From Tenrec ecaudatus (Eukaryota; Chordata; Mammalia; Afrosoricida; Tenrecidae), in assembly GCF_050624435.1 (NCBI RefSeq), contig NC_134539.1, positions 119,023,525 through 119,087,524 on the forward strand: a stretch of 64,000 nucleotides of DNA, given 5' to 3'. The notes under the pieces are model-generated. The model was not told the DNA's origin. It was given only the letters and a program-made list of their open reading frames with translations, and ran no database searches. Made by a program: the position numbers and the translations under genes. Each line of letters opens with the position of its first letter. Positions within the stretch are counted from its first letter, which is position 1. Below, piece after piece: positions 34,625-45,235 of this stretch.

Positions 34625-35015
34625 TTAACCTGAAGGCACCCTGGGGAAGCACAGGTTGCCACTCACAAGACTAGCAGTTTGAACACAGCAGCAGCTCCGC
34701 GCAGCCCAAACCTGCCCGCCGGTTTCTGTGAGAATGTCTCTGACTCCTGAGGGGACTCCCCAGAGTCAGCACGACGAGCTGCTGGACTAAAAGAGGGAGA
34801 TGATGCCTGAGACAGTGGGCAGGCCCTGAACTCCCCAAGCCAGATCAGGATGAAGGCACCCAGCGCAACCAAGATTTCACTCCTGGGTTCCTCTGTGTTA
34901 AATCCTCCCGCCTCTCACATCTTCGTAGCCAAGCACTTGCCTGGGACGCAGATTCTATGCTGCCTTATCTGGTCGATACGCATCAGAATCGACTCACTGG
35001 CAGTTGGTTTAAAAA
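34625..35015 (+). mobile_element. AfroSINE-derived sequence, diverged
   Basis: The head-like ggcaccctggggaagcacag lies at the left, and a SINE end (catcagaatcgactcactgg, cagttggttt) near 34981-35010. Intervening bases are too diverged to align by eye; two partial copies are possible. Confidence 0.5.
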
Positions 35016-35444
35016 ATTTTTTTAAGCCTTTTAAAAAATGCTGTGTGTGTTATTGCATTGTGAGGATTAAAGGGACAATGCCTATAAAGCATTGTCTAGG
35101 ATAAAAATTAAAAATGTCAGCAATGTATTATTCAGAAAGCTCCATTTATCATAAAAATCCAATGTGGACGACTGTTCTTGATAGCCAGCCAGTCGTGAAT
35201 TTTCCCAGAGCATGCCAGTTAGCATTTGCTTTATAAAATGATATCTCTCTCAATGTTCTGGAATGAGCATGTCGTGCAAAGCGGACGTATCTGTGGTAGC
35301 CCCCTTCTCTCTTCTCCCAACTGTCCCCTGCATTCCCCATCTTCCGATTCGTTTCCCACCGTTCCCCTCAACGCATGATCTTGTTTCGCCAGAAGAACAA
35401 AACAAAACTCAGTGCTGGGTTTCATCTTTTTAAAAGGGGGCATC

Positions 35445-35450
35445 TTTATT
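35445..35450 (-). terminator. Poly(A) signal of CCL3
   Basis: AATAAA on the minus strand, about 390 bases past the stop codon. That gives a 3'UTR length close to human CCL3. Other AATAAA-like hexamers exist in the AU-rich part upstream (35620-35710), so this is the most distal likely site rather than a proven one. Confidence 0.55.
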
Positions 35451-35609
35451 GTTTGGCACATCAGCGGTTGTCTGTCAGTCTGGTGGCTTTGACACACACC
35501 TGCCTGCAGCAGTCACTCGCTCTTAGTCATCACAGTATGAAAGGGGAGGGCGGAGGTGCTGGAAAGGGCACCTGGGATTCTCGCAGAGCTAACAAGTCAC
35601 AGACACAGT

Positions 35610-35720
35610 TCCTCAGGGAAAATAAATAAAAAATGAAATAATGAAAAACAAAAACAAACCAAGCCAACAACAGTGAAAATAAATTAAAAAATTAAATAGT
35701 ACAAATAAATTAGCCGTGAA
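35610..35720 (-). promoter_or_regulatory. AU-rich element in the CCL3 3'UTR
   Basis: The minus strand of this stretch carries repeated ATTTA pentamers within an A/U-only context (ctaatttatttgtactattt is one part). It lies 120-230 bases past the stop codon. Such elements make cytokine mRNAs short-lived through TTP/ZFP36-type proteins. Binding itself is inferred from the family. Confidence 0.65.
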
Positions 35721-35839
35721 GAAGCATCACAGACTGGTTGCTTGGCAACCAGGCCTAGGAGAGGTAGCTGTGGAGGCTCCAGGATGTTTCTGAGGTTTTG
35801 GGAGGTCACTGGATTCTTTGCAGCTTTGAAGTAAGTCAC

Positions 35840-37237
35840 TCAGGCATTCAGCTCCAGGCTGGTGACATACTCCTGGACCCAGGCCTCGCTGGGGTTGGCA
35901 CAGACTTGCCGGTTCTTTTTGGTTATGAAGCTGTGAAGGGGAGACAGAGGTTCAACACGGAGGGACCCGCAGGAGAATCTTGGGTGCACTGTGGCTCCCT
36001 AGTCCTTCCTTGTGAAGCTCAGGGCCTGCTCTCTTTCCCAGGGACCAGCTGCCCAGTTCAGTCTCGAAGCTTCACTTCCTGACTCATGGGGGTCCCCTTG
36101 AGAGGCTCTCACCACTTTCTTTCCATTTTCCTGTCTCGATGGGAAAGCCCGGCCCACTCTGGAAGCCCCTACCAGGCCAGAGCTCACAACAGAGGCTTCT
36201 GTGTGGAGCGTCTTTACTAGGTCCCCAGAGGATGGGGCCTTGTCAGAGGGCTGCACTGGCCTGTGTGTGCCCTTGGGGAGGCTCCCCGCCCAGTGCCTCC
36301 CTTGTTCCCCCAGAAGTGGGCAGGAAGACTGGTACTTACATGATGCCCGGCTCGGAGCACAGACTGTTGGTCTCGTAATAGTCGACCACAAATTTGCGCT
36401 GAATCTTCCGACTAGCATAGGCGAAGCAGCAGGCACTCGGGGTGTCGGCACCAGCTGTGGAGGAAGGGACGGAAGGAATCAGAGTCACGATTCAGAAGAA
36501 AAGGCAAGGCAGCTCTCTGGACCCCCTCAGAGGACGCTCCGAGGAAGACAATTTCACTCAAGGGTCAAGGTTGGAGGTCAAGGCCAGGGGAAGGCATTTG
36601 GGCCTTTTGGCCTGACACATTTTTCTGCCTCTTTCTTTGTTTCTGTCGTATTCTACTTTCTCTTTGAATTGCCATCTTGACTCTTAAAAAACAAAACAAA
36701 ACGTACTGACTTTATTTTGACTTTTTTATGGGATCCAGTATCCAAATAGACTATTCTCTTAGCTCGTCTCCCTCCAAGGGCATCGCATCAGGGTGGAGAG
36801 ATCATACCCCAGGCAAAGAGAAACCTTGGGCATCTCTCATAAGCGTCTCAGGGGCAGGCTCGAGGTAATCGATGGTGACTTCGTGGACGGATGACAACAC
36901 AAGGTAGTAACCCCCCAGGAACGCATTCATTTAGGCCGCCATTTTGCTTTCTGCAAAACGAGATGGTCATTTCCCTACCCCGCCATGATGCTCATGGTAG
37001 CTGAGGCCCAATGATGACGATGAACATGGAATCCTGAGCAGACGGGCTGAGGTGTTTTATAACCCTGTCCAGAGTTCTCTCTTTTCTCTTGGGACTCTCA
37101 GGCAGATCAACGGGGTCCAATCATGGCCAAGGAGAAGGGACAATCACACCCAGAGACTCACCTGGTGCTGAGAAGACCTGGGCACAGAGGGTCGCCAGGC
37201 AAAGGAGGCTGGCAAGGGCAACCACAGGGACCTTCAT
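35840..37237 (-). CDS. CCL3: CCL3 (MIP-1alpha) CC chemokine
   Basis: Encodes a secreted inflammatory CC chemokine of the MIP-1 group. Such proteins act extracellularly on CCR1 and CCR5 to recruit and activate monocytes, T cells and NK cells. Three coding exons are seen: 37237-37162, 36454-36340 and 35930-35840. All have GT/AG borders and consistent phases (1, then 2), giving 93 residues (human CCL3 has 92). Residues 1-23 or so form a signal peptide ([20 protein letters not shown]). The CC pair is at 34-35, with C58 and C74 completing two disulfides. The FVVDYYET core is at 47-54, a basic KKNR cluster (68-71) matches the family's BBXB heparan-binding site, and the C-terminal helix reads [13 protein letters not shown]. 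The neighbouring CCL4 is head to head, as in human, which favours CCL3 over CCL18 or other paralogs. The minus-strand TATA box is at 37351-37346. Confidence 0.92.
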
Positions 37238-37345
37238 GGTGCTGAGCAGATAGAGGCGTGTGATTGGCGTGTCAGTACAGCGCTGTTGGGACTGGATGCT
37301 CACTGCCCCTTGCTCCTCTGGAGACGGGAGTCATCTCTTCTCCTC

Positions 37346-37351
37346 TTTATA
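37346..37351 (-). promoter_or_regulatory. TATA box of CCL3
   Basis: The minus strand reads ctataaagagg. It lies about 110 bases upstream of the start codon, so transcription would start near 37320 with a short leader, as in other MIP-1 genes. Confidence 0.75.
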
Positions 37352-37359
37352 GGCAGTCC

Positions 37360-38280
37360 TGGCTAATGGGGAAATGGAAATCGGGGGCGAAAGAGGAAAT
37401 TTTTAAGCATCGTGGTGTTGTCACTCTGAGTGTAGCGCAAGGCAGGGCGCCCGTTGACCACAGGGGCTCAGGATATCCAAGAATAGCATGTGTGAGCTAT
37501 GCGCCTCAGCCTTCCGCTCATGACTGGTTCTGACTTCTTGTGGGGAAATGCTATCCCTCTTGAGAGAGGTGTGTGTTAGCCTAGGAGTATTCTCCGCAGG
37601 GCCTTTCTCATAGGCATGGATCTGTAGAGGGACTCTTTAGTCCCTTTCCTGTCGCCACGCAGAAATGTCTGTGCTTTCCCAAAAGCACTAGCCACGTGAA
37701 CGGGGCAGTGAGGCCTGGCATAAGAAGCCTCCCTAGATGGAAGGCACGGGAAGGAATCCCCAGGCAGAGGACGAGGAAGTGTGAAGTCATGAGTCAGTCT
37801 TTCCCCCCTTCATCAGTCACTGGGTAACTAGAGGCCCTGGGTGGAGCCTTAGCTGAGGGTCACAAAGATGTTATTAGATGTGGGTGTTTGTATATGTCAA
37901 GAGGCTAAAAATATGTATACCCACTAACCTAGAAGAAAATTTCTAGGAAAAAGTTCTAAGGAAACAAGCCCACATTTGATGGTAGGTTGCCAACACCAAG
38001 ACATTTGACCCAGCCTCACTTACTACTCTAAAACATGGAAACTTCCATTGTCCTCCATCAAGGAATCTTAAGGCCGATTATCGTATACCTACTGGATTGT
38101 TTCTATTTAAGTCCTTAACATTCATAAAGTAAAATGGCATAAGTATACTCCTACCATCAATTATTTTTGTAAAGATGGAAAATTGAACAAATTACACAAG
38201 AGGGAGGATTCTACAAATGCATATGTGTACATGCACATACATATGCTCAAGTTGCCAATGAGTTGGGCCAGAGGGGACCT
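37360..38280. other. Upstream flank of CCL3, no gene
   Basis: The proximal promoter region of the minus-strand CCL3 lies here. The first 70 bases contain C-rich and aaatttcc segments that could bind inducible factors, but no textbook kappaB or CRE site is clear. Further out there is no coding sequence. Confidence 0.45.
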
Positions 38281-38282
38281 GT

Positions 38283-38400
38283 GGTCCAGGATTGATTTTT
38301 CACAGTAGATTGCTTGGCCTTCCTTCCAAGGCGCCTCTGGGGGATTCAAATTTTCAACCTTTTGGTTAGAAGCTAAGCGTCATCCAGGGACTATTGACTA
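38283..38400 (-). mobile_element. AfroSINE
   Basis: Antisense fragment: tccaaggcgcctctggggga, then aaccttttggttagaagcta. Confidence 0.65.
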
Positions 38401-38404
38401 TTCT

Positions 38405-38419
38405 ACACACACACACACA

Positions 38420-38460
<41 letters not shown>
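38405..38460. repeat. (CA)n microsatellite
   Basis: About 27 dinucleotide units with one interruption (acacatacac). Confidence 0.95.
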
Positions 38461-38461
<1 letters not shown>

Positions 38462-38462
<1 letters not shown>

Positions 38463-38660
38463 GTGATGCACTGGGTTATTTGTGAGGCTGCTAAACACCA
38501 AGTCAGCAGTTTAAATCCATCAGCCTGCTCCACTGGGGGAAAGGTGAGTTTGTCTACTTCCATAAAGATTTAGAGTCCTGGAAACCTTTAAGGACCAGTG
38601 CAACTCTGTCCTATAGGATTGCTGTGAATTGGAATGTACTTGATGGCAGTGGATTATATA
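38462..38660 (+). mobile_element. AfroSINE
   Basis: Sense copy: gaggctgctaaacaccaagt, caactctgtcctataggatt, gctgtgaattggaatgtact. Confidence 0.85.
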
Positions 38661-38665
38661 CAGAT

Positions 38666-39864
38666 GAGGGGACTTCCAAAAGTTTGCTGAAAAATAGAAT
38701 GAAATTTCTTTTTTTAAATCGTTTTATTAGGGGCTCATACAACTCTATCACAATCCATACATACATCAGTTGTGTAAAGCACACTTATACATTCATTGCC
38801 CTCATCATTCTCAAAACATTTGCTCTCCACCTAAGCCCCTGGCATCAGCTCCTCATTTTCCCCCCTCACTCCCCACTCCCCGCTCTCTCATGAACCCTTG
38901 ATAACTTATAAATTATTATTTTGTCATATCTCGCCCTGTCCAACGTCTCCCTTCACCCACCTTTCTGTTGTCCGTCCCCCAGGGAGGAGGTTATATGTAG
39001 ATCCTTGTAATTGATTCCTCCTTTTCAACCCACTCTCCCTTCACCCTCCCAATATTGGCACTCACACCACTGATCCTGAAGGGATCCTCCGCTGTGGATT
39101 CTCTGTGTTTCCAGTTCCTGTCTGTACCAGTGTACACCCTCTGGTCTTGCCAGATTTGTAAGGTAGAAATGGGATCATGATAGTGGGAGGGAGGGGAGGA
39201 AACATTTAGGAACTAGAAGAAAGTTGTATGTTTCATTGTTGCTACATCGCACCCTGACTGGCTCGTCTCTTCCCCCAGACCCTTCTGTAAGGAGATGTCC
39301 AGTGATCTACAAATGGGCTTTGGGTCTCCATTCTGCACTCCCCCTCATTCACAAGTATATGATTTTTTTGTTCTTTGATGCCTGATACCTGATCCCTTTG
39401 ACACCTCGTGATCCCACAGGCTGGTGTGCTTCTTCCATGTGGGCTTTGTTGCTTCTAAACTAGATGGCTGCTTGTTTACCTTCAAGCCTTTAAGACCCCA
39501 GATGCTATATCTTTTGATAGCCGGCCACCATTGGCTTTCTTCACCACATTTGCTTATTCACCCACTTTGTCTTCAGCGATTGTGTTGGGAAAGTGAGCAT
39601 CGTAGAATGCCAATTTAATAGAACAAAGTATTCTTGCATTGAGGGAGTACTTGAGTGAAGGCCAAATGTCCTTCTGCTACCTTAATACTAAACCTATAAA
39701 TATATGCCCATGGATCTATTTCCCCATCCTAATATATAAATATATTTACATATTGTACATGCCTTTATTTAGACCTCTATAAATGCCCTTTGCCTCCTAA
39801 CTCTTTCCTCTATTTCCTTTGACTTTAGAATGGAATTTTTCTATGAACTTTTCCAAGTACCCTC
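38666..39864. mobile_element. Short mariner MITE split by an L1
   Basis: The left end (gaggggacttccaaaagttt) and right end (ctatgaacttttccaagtac, then cctc) are inverted repeats of one short mariner-type element. Joined they would span about 80 bases with no coding capacity. The L1 at 38709-39825 inserted in the middle. A second copy of the family is at 49840-49910. Confidence 0.7.
38709..39825 (-). mobile_element. L1 3' end, about 1.1 kb, inside a mariner MITE
   Basis: A well preserved antisense L1 tail, from poly(T) and aatcgttttattaggggctc to tcctctatttcctttgactt. Direct repeats atagaatgaaatttc (38694-38708) and tagaatggaattt (39826-39838) are mariner-derived. It is a good reference copy for the family's 3' region. 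Confidence 0.9.
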
Positions 39865-39869
39865 ACACA

Positions 39870-40490
39870 CACACACACACATATTGTATAATACAGTTTT
39901 TATGAAAGCACAAGCCATAGACTAAGTAAAGATAATCAGAAACAAATGATTTAACACAATTATCATGATTACGTTCATTTGGTGGATCTAGGAGTGATTC
40001 CTTTCCATGCTTTTCTCTTGTCCTGAATTGTTCACACTTTGTTCAGGGACAGTGTGGTGGCCTGGCCATGTGGCCTTCCCACCAACCCTCACACTGATGA
40101 ACAACTGTATCTCAAACTATTGACAGCACCACCAGTTGAAAAGCGGGTTTTGCTGTCAGCGACTCACCTTTAATTGGAAAGAAATGCATGATAATAAAGT
40201 TTCTGTCCAGTAGTCTTTGCTGAAATGAAATCTTGATATCCGATTCCTCTGAATAATTTTACGGATCTGGTAAGTAGCTTTTACATAAATAATGCCAAAC
40301 TTGGAGCAGGTTTCCTCCGCCCCGTTTCAATTCCTAAATTCAGAGATATAAAAGGCTCTTCTTCCTTATTTGAATCTCGTACACATCCTTTATTATTTTT
40401 TTACTACCATATATCTCACTTAAAATGATGTAGAGCTGTGTGTGTGAGTGTGTGTGTGTGTGTGTTTACATGACCGTTGCCCTCTCGATG
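39870..40490. other. Intergenic CCL3-CCL4 sequence, no gene
   Basis: Unique-looking A/T-rich sequence with a GT microsatellite at about 40438-40465. No exon or repeat family was identified. Confidence 0.45.
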
Positions 40491-40494
40491 TCTC

Positions 40495-40980
40495 CAGTCT
40501 AGCAGGGACAGGTTCCCTACTAGAATATGTCTAGTTGCTGGCCAGGAAGCTCAACTCGTGGCTCCGTTATCTATTAGGGAACAAAGCATTGCACAGTCCT
40601 GCGCTATCTCTGTCATCGTTGGTATGCTTGATCTCATTCCTGTCACTCTTGTGTCTGACCATCTCATTGAGGTTCTCCCTCGCTTGACCTGACCTCCTCC
40701 TTTACGGGTCGTGGTGCCCTTTTGTAGGAGCTGGTCCTTCCTGGTGGTATGTCCATTGAATGTAAGTGTGTTCATTCTGTTGGCAGTCCACTGTGTAGTC
40801 CATAGTTTCGGCCAACACCACAGTATAAGCATCGGTTTCTTCCCTTCTTCTTTGTCCAGCTTTTGTATGCATATGAGACGGAGAAACCACAATGACTTGG
40901 ACCATGTTCACCTTAGTCATCACACTTACACATTTGCTTCTCAAAATGTTAAGGAGGTCTTACTGAGTCCAGTGCAGGCT
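40495..40980 (-). mobile_element. RTE LINE 3' end
   Basis: Antisense tail. The minus frame at 40892-40551 includes LDKEEGKKPMLILWCWP and TMDYTVDCQQNEHT equivalents of the RTE C-terminus (normally the KTRRINAFELWCWRRIL and TAKRTN regions), then the 3' end. It is decayed and lacks everything upstream. Confidence 0.72.
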
Positions 40981-40984
40981 CAGA

Positions 40985-42515
40985 GGGAGAGACGCGTTTG
41001 CTGTAGCTGTCGAGGGAGTAGTCAGGGGCAATGTGGATGCTGAAGTTAAACTGGAAGCAAACCAGAAAGGATCCTAAATTCCCCCGACAGGGATTGGCGT
41101 TGACATGTCAGGCAGTGGAGAACCGTGAGGGGAATTAGAGAAAAGCAAGACGTTTTTATTCGAGAAATGTTGTGCTTCCTCTCTGTAGAGAAACCCATGA
41201 GGACTCTGCTTCTCCCCCTTCGCTGAGACCACGGAGGCTGGTGGTAAGGCAGGCAAAGCAAAGAGAAGTTGAGGGACAAAGGCACGTGTCACTGGTCTTC
41301 AGCACCCACGTTTCTTCCCTCCTCACTGCCAGTTTCAAAGACAGGGGGGGTCTCTGTCACATGTTTTAATGGAAAGTCTAGATCATAGACAACGCGCCTC
41401 CTCACCCCACCCTCTCTGCCCCAGCTCTTGATTGAGACAAGACTGGCATTCCCTCTCTTTTGGGGGAGCCCCCTTCTTGCTGTGATTCAGTTTCGGAAAG
41501 CTAGTTTACACGAATCTGGAGGGAGGGTGAGAAGGAGGAAATGAAAAATGCTGAATCAACGACTTTAAAAAGAATGAATCCAAGATTGCAGCATTTGCCG
41601 CATGGTGTTGTACCTATTTGTTGATGTAATTTTTCTAATAAAAATCCAGCCATATTCTGTTGACATATAACCTCCCAAGGGGGCAAAGTTCATTTAACAC
41701 AGCGCAGTGCACAAAGACAAAGTCTACATCCCAGTTTGGTGAGGAGTGACTGCGGTCTTATGAGTTCCTGGGCAGCCATCTGAAGGGCAATAATTGATCT
41801 CTATCTGGAGAAAAGAAGGCTGATGAAAATTGAAGGACGTATGGGACCAATCAGTCCAATGAGCCAAGAGCCATGTGGCCATCCATCTCCGCCCTGAGAC
41901 CAAAAGAAGTGGATGGTGCCCAGTTCCGGCCACCAGCTGCCCTGAAAGGGATCACGTGAGAAGGCTTGGCTAGAGAGGAAGGAGAAGGTGGTACTAACTA
42001 GTCAAAATCATCCAAAGGACTAGACTTATGAGTCTGATAGAATCCGGTGGAACCTTTGAGACAATGACCCTTGCTCATCCTTCCAGTCTGGAAAGAACTT
42101 GTCGCCAGGGCTCAATTCTCAGCTAGACTGAGGGATATCAGGGGAACAAAAGCAGTAGGAGGTCCAAACACCTTAGCAGAGCCAACTATGGGAGATCCAA
42201 AGGGCAGTATGTGCCCAGGGTCAAACTTCATAAGGGAGAGGAAATAAAGCGAAATAGAAACCCGACACACGGGGGCAAGTGGGCTACCTGAGGTTCCACG
42301 GCGAGGGTCGCCATCACCAAGGTGAAACACAGTGTGTGTGCACGGATCGGCTCTGTAAATCTTTACCTACCGTAATTCACTATAAAAAGTTAAAATAAAA
42401 ACTCCCACCACCTAGCACATGGTGATTGTAACTCGACATAGTCCCTAATTTTAAAAATCACATTCTAGTTATTAAAGATTATTGAATGCATCTATGTATC
42501 AGATTCTATCTTCTT
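40985..42515. other. Intergenic, possible old LTR sequence near 41700-42370
   Basis: Several minus-strand frames under 80 codons look like the text of decayed LTRs (a TATTTC/GCTTTATTTCC-type region on the minus strand near 42245), but I could not define ends. No host exon is recognised. Confidence 0.35.
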
Positions 42516-42519
42516 GGTT

Positions 42520-42705
42520 GTGTGCTGCCAAGCTGCTGGTGACGTATTCTGACCCTATATGGCCAAGCAGAACTGCTCCATAGGGTTTCCTACCCCTGGG
42601 GGCTTAGTGGAGTTCGTGCTGGGCTGCTAAGGACCAGCTACTCCACAGGAGAAAGAAAGACCTCCTGCCCGGAAAGAGCTACAGTCTGAGAAACCCACAG
42701 GGGCC
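42520..42705. mobile_element. Two abutting AfroSINE fragments in opposite orientation
   Basis: Positions 42522-42590 are an antisense 3' part (gcagaactgctccatagggt, ttcctacc). Positions 42593-42705 are a sense copy lacking its middle (cgtgctgggctgctaaggac, gagaaacccacaggggcctt). The join resembles a tail-to-head insertion. Confidence 0.7.
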
Positions 42706-42709
42706 TTGC

Positions 42710-43640
42710 CATTCGACCTCCTTTGTTTAGGTATGATCCGCACAGTCAGGCTGCACCAGGTTTGTCCCCCTCGTTCATGTAATTGGAGACAGCATGCTGG
42801 GGTCACTTTCCTAGTGCACGAGAGCTCCCTGGAGCGATCGTGTCTTGTTGCCGCAGCGAGTGCTTGTCAGTCCGTGTGCGTATGTCTCGGTGTTGGATCA
42901 GTAATTTCCCCACATCATCGCTCCTCATCTAGTCTCCTCTGCTCAGCCAACAGCATTTCTTCCTCCCAAGGTTCCACACACTGGTGACTCCTCCCCCGCC
43001 CTTTACTACAGTCATTCAGACGCTCATTGACTCTATTCTATTTGGAAAATATCCTTTTAGTGTCTCTAGCCTCCGCACTCATTCCCACAGCCCCTGATCA
43101 CTTTTCACCATGGCGACTGCAGGAACAGCCCACCAAATGTTTCCCCTTCGAGTTTTCTCTGTCTTCCATCTCGCCCTCACACAGCACAGCAGGGCATTTT
43201 GTTAGAGCTCCAAGCCAGGCTATCGCTCTCGGCTTTAACCTCTCAAGCTTTCAGCATGAAATGGAAGCTTCTCCCAGGTGGCCTGTCCTCTGCTTACCTC
43301 CGTGGGCTGGGTCTCTTCCTCTGGTCAGGCTTCTTGGAAACAAAGACCTGGCCCTCCTGCACTACTTGTGGGGTCCGCAGTGGCCAGCTCCCTGTTCTTT
43401 GCCCGACTAACCCTGCATGCTCACTGTGCCAGGCTAACCATCCTTCACGTCCCAGGCCGACTTAAAACGGACGCAATTCAGAACAACCTGAATGTACTAA
43501 CCTCCATAGCAGGTTTGTTAAGTACATCTTTGGTATATCCATGCGATGACCTACCATGCATGTGTTAATTGATACTATTTAAAAATGTTTTTGAGTGTTT
43601 GATGAGAGAAACATTTTCAAGAAAAAATATTAAATAACAA
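42710..43640. other. Intergenic, no gene recognised
   Basis: A 127-codon plus frame (43027-43410) is open and overlapped by two others in different frames, which argues for chance openness in GC-rich DNA. It has no signal peptide plus cysteine pattern and no chemokine motif. Confidence 0.45.
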
Positions 43641-43654
43641 TGTTAAAAACCTTA

Positions 43655-43790
43655 AACTCACTGCCATCAAGTCAGTTCTGATTCATAGTGACCCTACAGG
43701 GCAAGGTTGAACTGTCCCCGTGGGTTTCCAAGACCGTAATGCTTTACAGGAGTAGACAGTCTCATACAGAAAGATACGGAAATCTTCGTT
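43655..43790 (-). mobile_element. AfroSINE
   Basis: Antisense copy: actcactgccatcaagtcag, tagtgaccctacagggcaag, gtgggtttccaagaccgtaa. Confidence 0.82.
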
Positions 43791-43814
43791 TTGGGTTTAT
43801 ACCTTTCTATATTT

Positions 43815-43995
43815 CCTAAGGAGCTCCGATGGTGCGGTGGGCTAAGTATTGGGCTGCTAACCCCAAGGCCAGTGGTTCAAACTTACCAGCCACTCCACCG
43901 GAGAAAGTAAAGGTTTTCTACTCTCATAAATATTTTCAATCCCACAAGTCCTATATAGGTTCGATATGAGTCTGACTCAAGGGCTGTGGGTTTGG
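43815..43995 (+). mobile_element. AfroSINE
   Basis: Sense copy: ggagctccgatggtgcggtg, attgggctgctaaccccaag, and the gggctgtgggtttgggtt end. Confidence 0.88.
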
Positions 43996-44101
43996 GTTAC
44001 ATTTTCTACAATGAATATGTGCATCTTCTCTAGACTAAAAGGAAAACAACATAGTTTGGGAAGCCTCCTTCAACACCTCACTCCACCACCACCTTCTAGA
44101 G

Positions 44102-44300
44102 CAGCGGTTCTCACCCTGTGGGTCGCAACCCTTTTGGGGGTTGAATGACCCTTTCTCAGGGGTCGCCTGATTCATCACAGTAGCAAAATGACAGTGATGA
44201 ACTAGCAACGAAGATAATTTGATGGCTGGGGGGGGGGGGTCACCACCACATGAGGAACTGTCTGAAATAGTTGCGGCGTGAGGAAGGTTGAGAAGCACTG
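44102..44300. mobile_element. SPIN-family non-autonomous hAT element
   Basis: A 199-base element with inverted ends (cagcggttctcaccctgtgg at the left; complement of cagtgcttctcaacctt at the right). Flanking 8-base repeats are ttctagag (44094-44101) and atctagag (44301-44308), differing only at the first base. The internal text gggtcgcaacccttttgggg, ggttgaatgaccctttctca and ggtcaccaccacatgaggaa is that of the SPIN ('Space Invaders') MITEs. No transposase is present. SPIN is known for horizontal transfer into a few tetrapod lineages, tenrec among them. Confidence 0.88.
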
Positions 44301-44597
44301 ATCTAGAGCACCTGTCACAGAGTAGGTTCTCAAGAAAGCTTCGATAAAATGATGTTTTTCCCCCCTTTTCCTTGTGACCTATATGGAAAGAGGCTAGTGA
44401 TAGGTCTAAAAGTACTGTTTGGAAGGAGGAATATGCTTCATAAGGAAAAGGAACTTGCCCAATACTGTGAGGTTGTGGTTTTGTTCCCCTGACATCACTC
44501 CCCCCCCCCTGCACCCCCAGCTAAAGAGAAGGCAGATACAGGGACCGCACTAAGCGCCCACCTTAACAAGAGCAGGGCTGCCTGGCGGAGAGAGGGC

Positions 44598-44735
44598 GAT
44601 GTTGTTGTCACAGGTGAATGCCCTCAGACTCCATCCTGAACCCTACGTCTGCTTTTTCTTTTTTTCTTCAGCCAACTTCTACTTTCATTTCACCAACTGA
44701 TTTTGCTGCCATAGTGGAAAAGCTATAGAATTCGC
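44598..44735. repeat. Dispersed duplicate block A upstream of CCL4
   Basis: Shares tcacaggtgaatgccctcag, actccatcctgaacc and further blocks with the segment at 46232-46368, in the same orientation. Whether it is a local duplication or an unrecognised repeat family is open. Confidence 0.7.
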
Positions 44736-45235
44736 CTCTTAATTTATTAGCCTGACACCAGGGGCCATGCGTCCCAGCTCACCTTGCATTTCCAGTCTCA
44801 ACATTTGCTCCCAAGAGAATGCTTTGGTTCAGAGAATTCCATCTCCCAGAGGCTAGTGCTTCTGGTTCCCAACAACCAATTCTCTCTTGAACTCCTGAAT
44901 TGCAAGTCTTTCTTGGAATGGCCAAGATGTGTAGATTGACTGCTTTGGTTGTATGCCCCTCAGCAGCTTAGAAGTCTCCAGAGGGTCTCATACCTTCAGA
45001 GCTTTCTTCCATGGGTGACTGCCGAGGGCCACACCAGTAGAGGGAGACTGATCCTCTCTGGACTAGGAATTGGGAGACCTTGAGTCTGGATACCGATCTT
45101 ACACCACCTGGGTCAGGCTGTTCTATCTCTGTAGGTTGTGCTCTCCTCATCTGTGCGATGTGAACACAGAGTAGCATCAGATAAGGCCACAGGCAAGGCT
45201 ATGCTAGAGAGAACAACAAAGTAACAGAATGTCTG

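Noticed and set aside
36201-36680. 159-codon plus frame and 150-codon minus frame over the CCL3 locus
   Set aside because: They overlap CCL3 exon 2 and its introns. The spliced minus-strand CCL3 model explains the sequence.
38366-38563. Cysteine/valine repeat protein frame
   Set aside because: It is a translation of the CA microsatellite.
43027-43410. 127-codon frame as an extra chemokine-like gene between CCL3 and CCL4
   Set aside because: No CC motif with a DYYET core, no signal peptide followed by the right cysteines, and no splice sites in the right phase.
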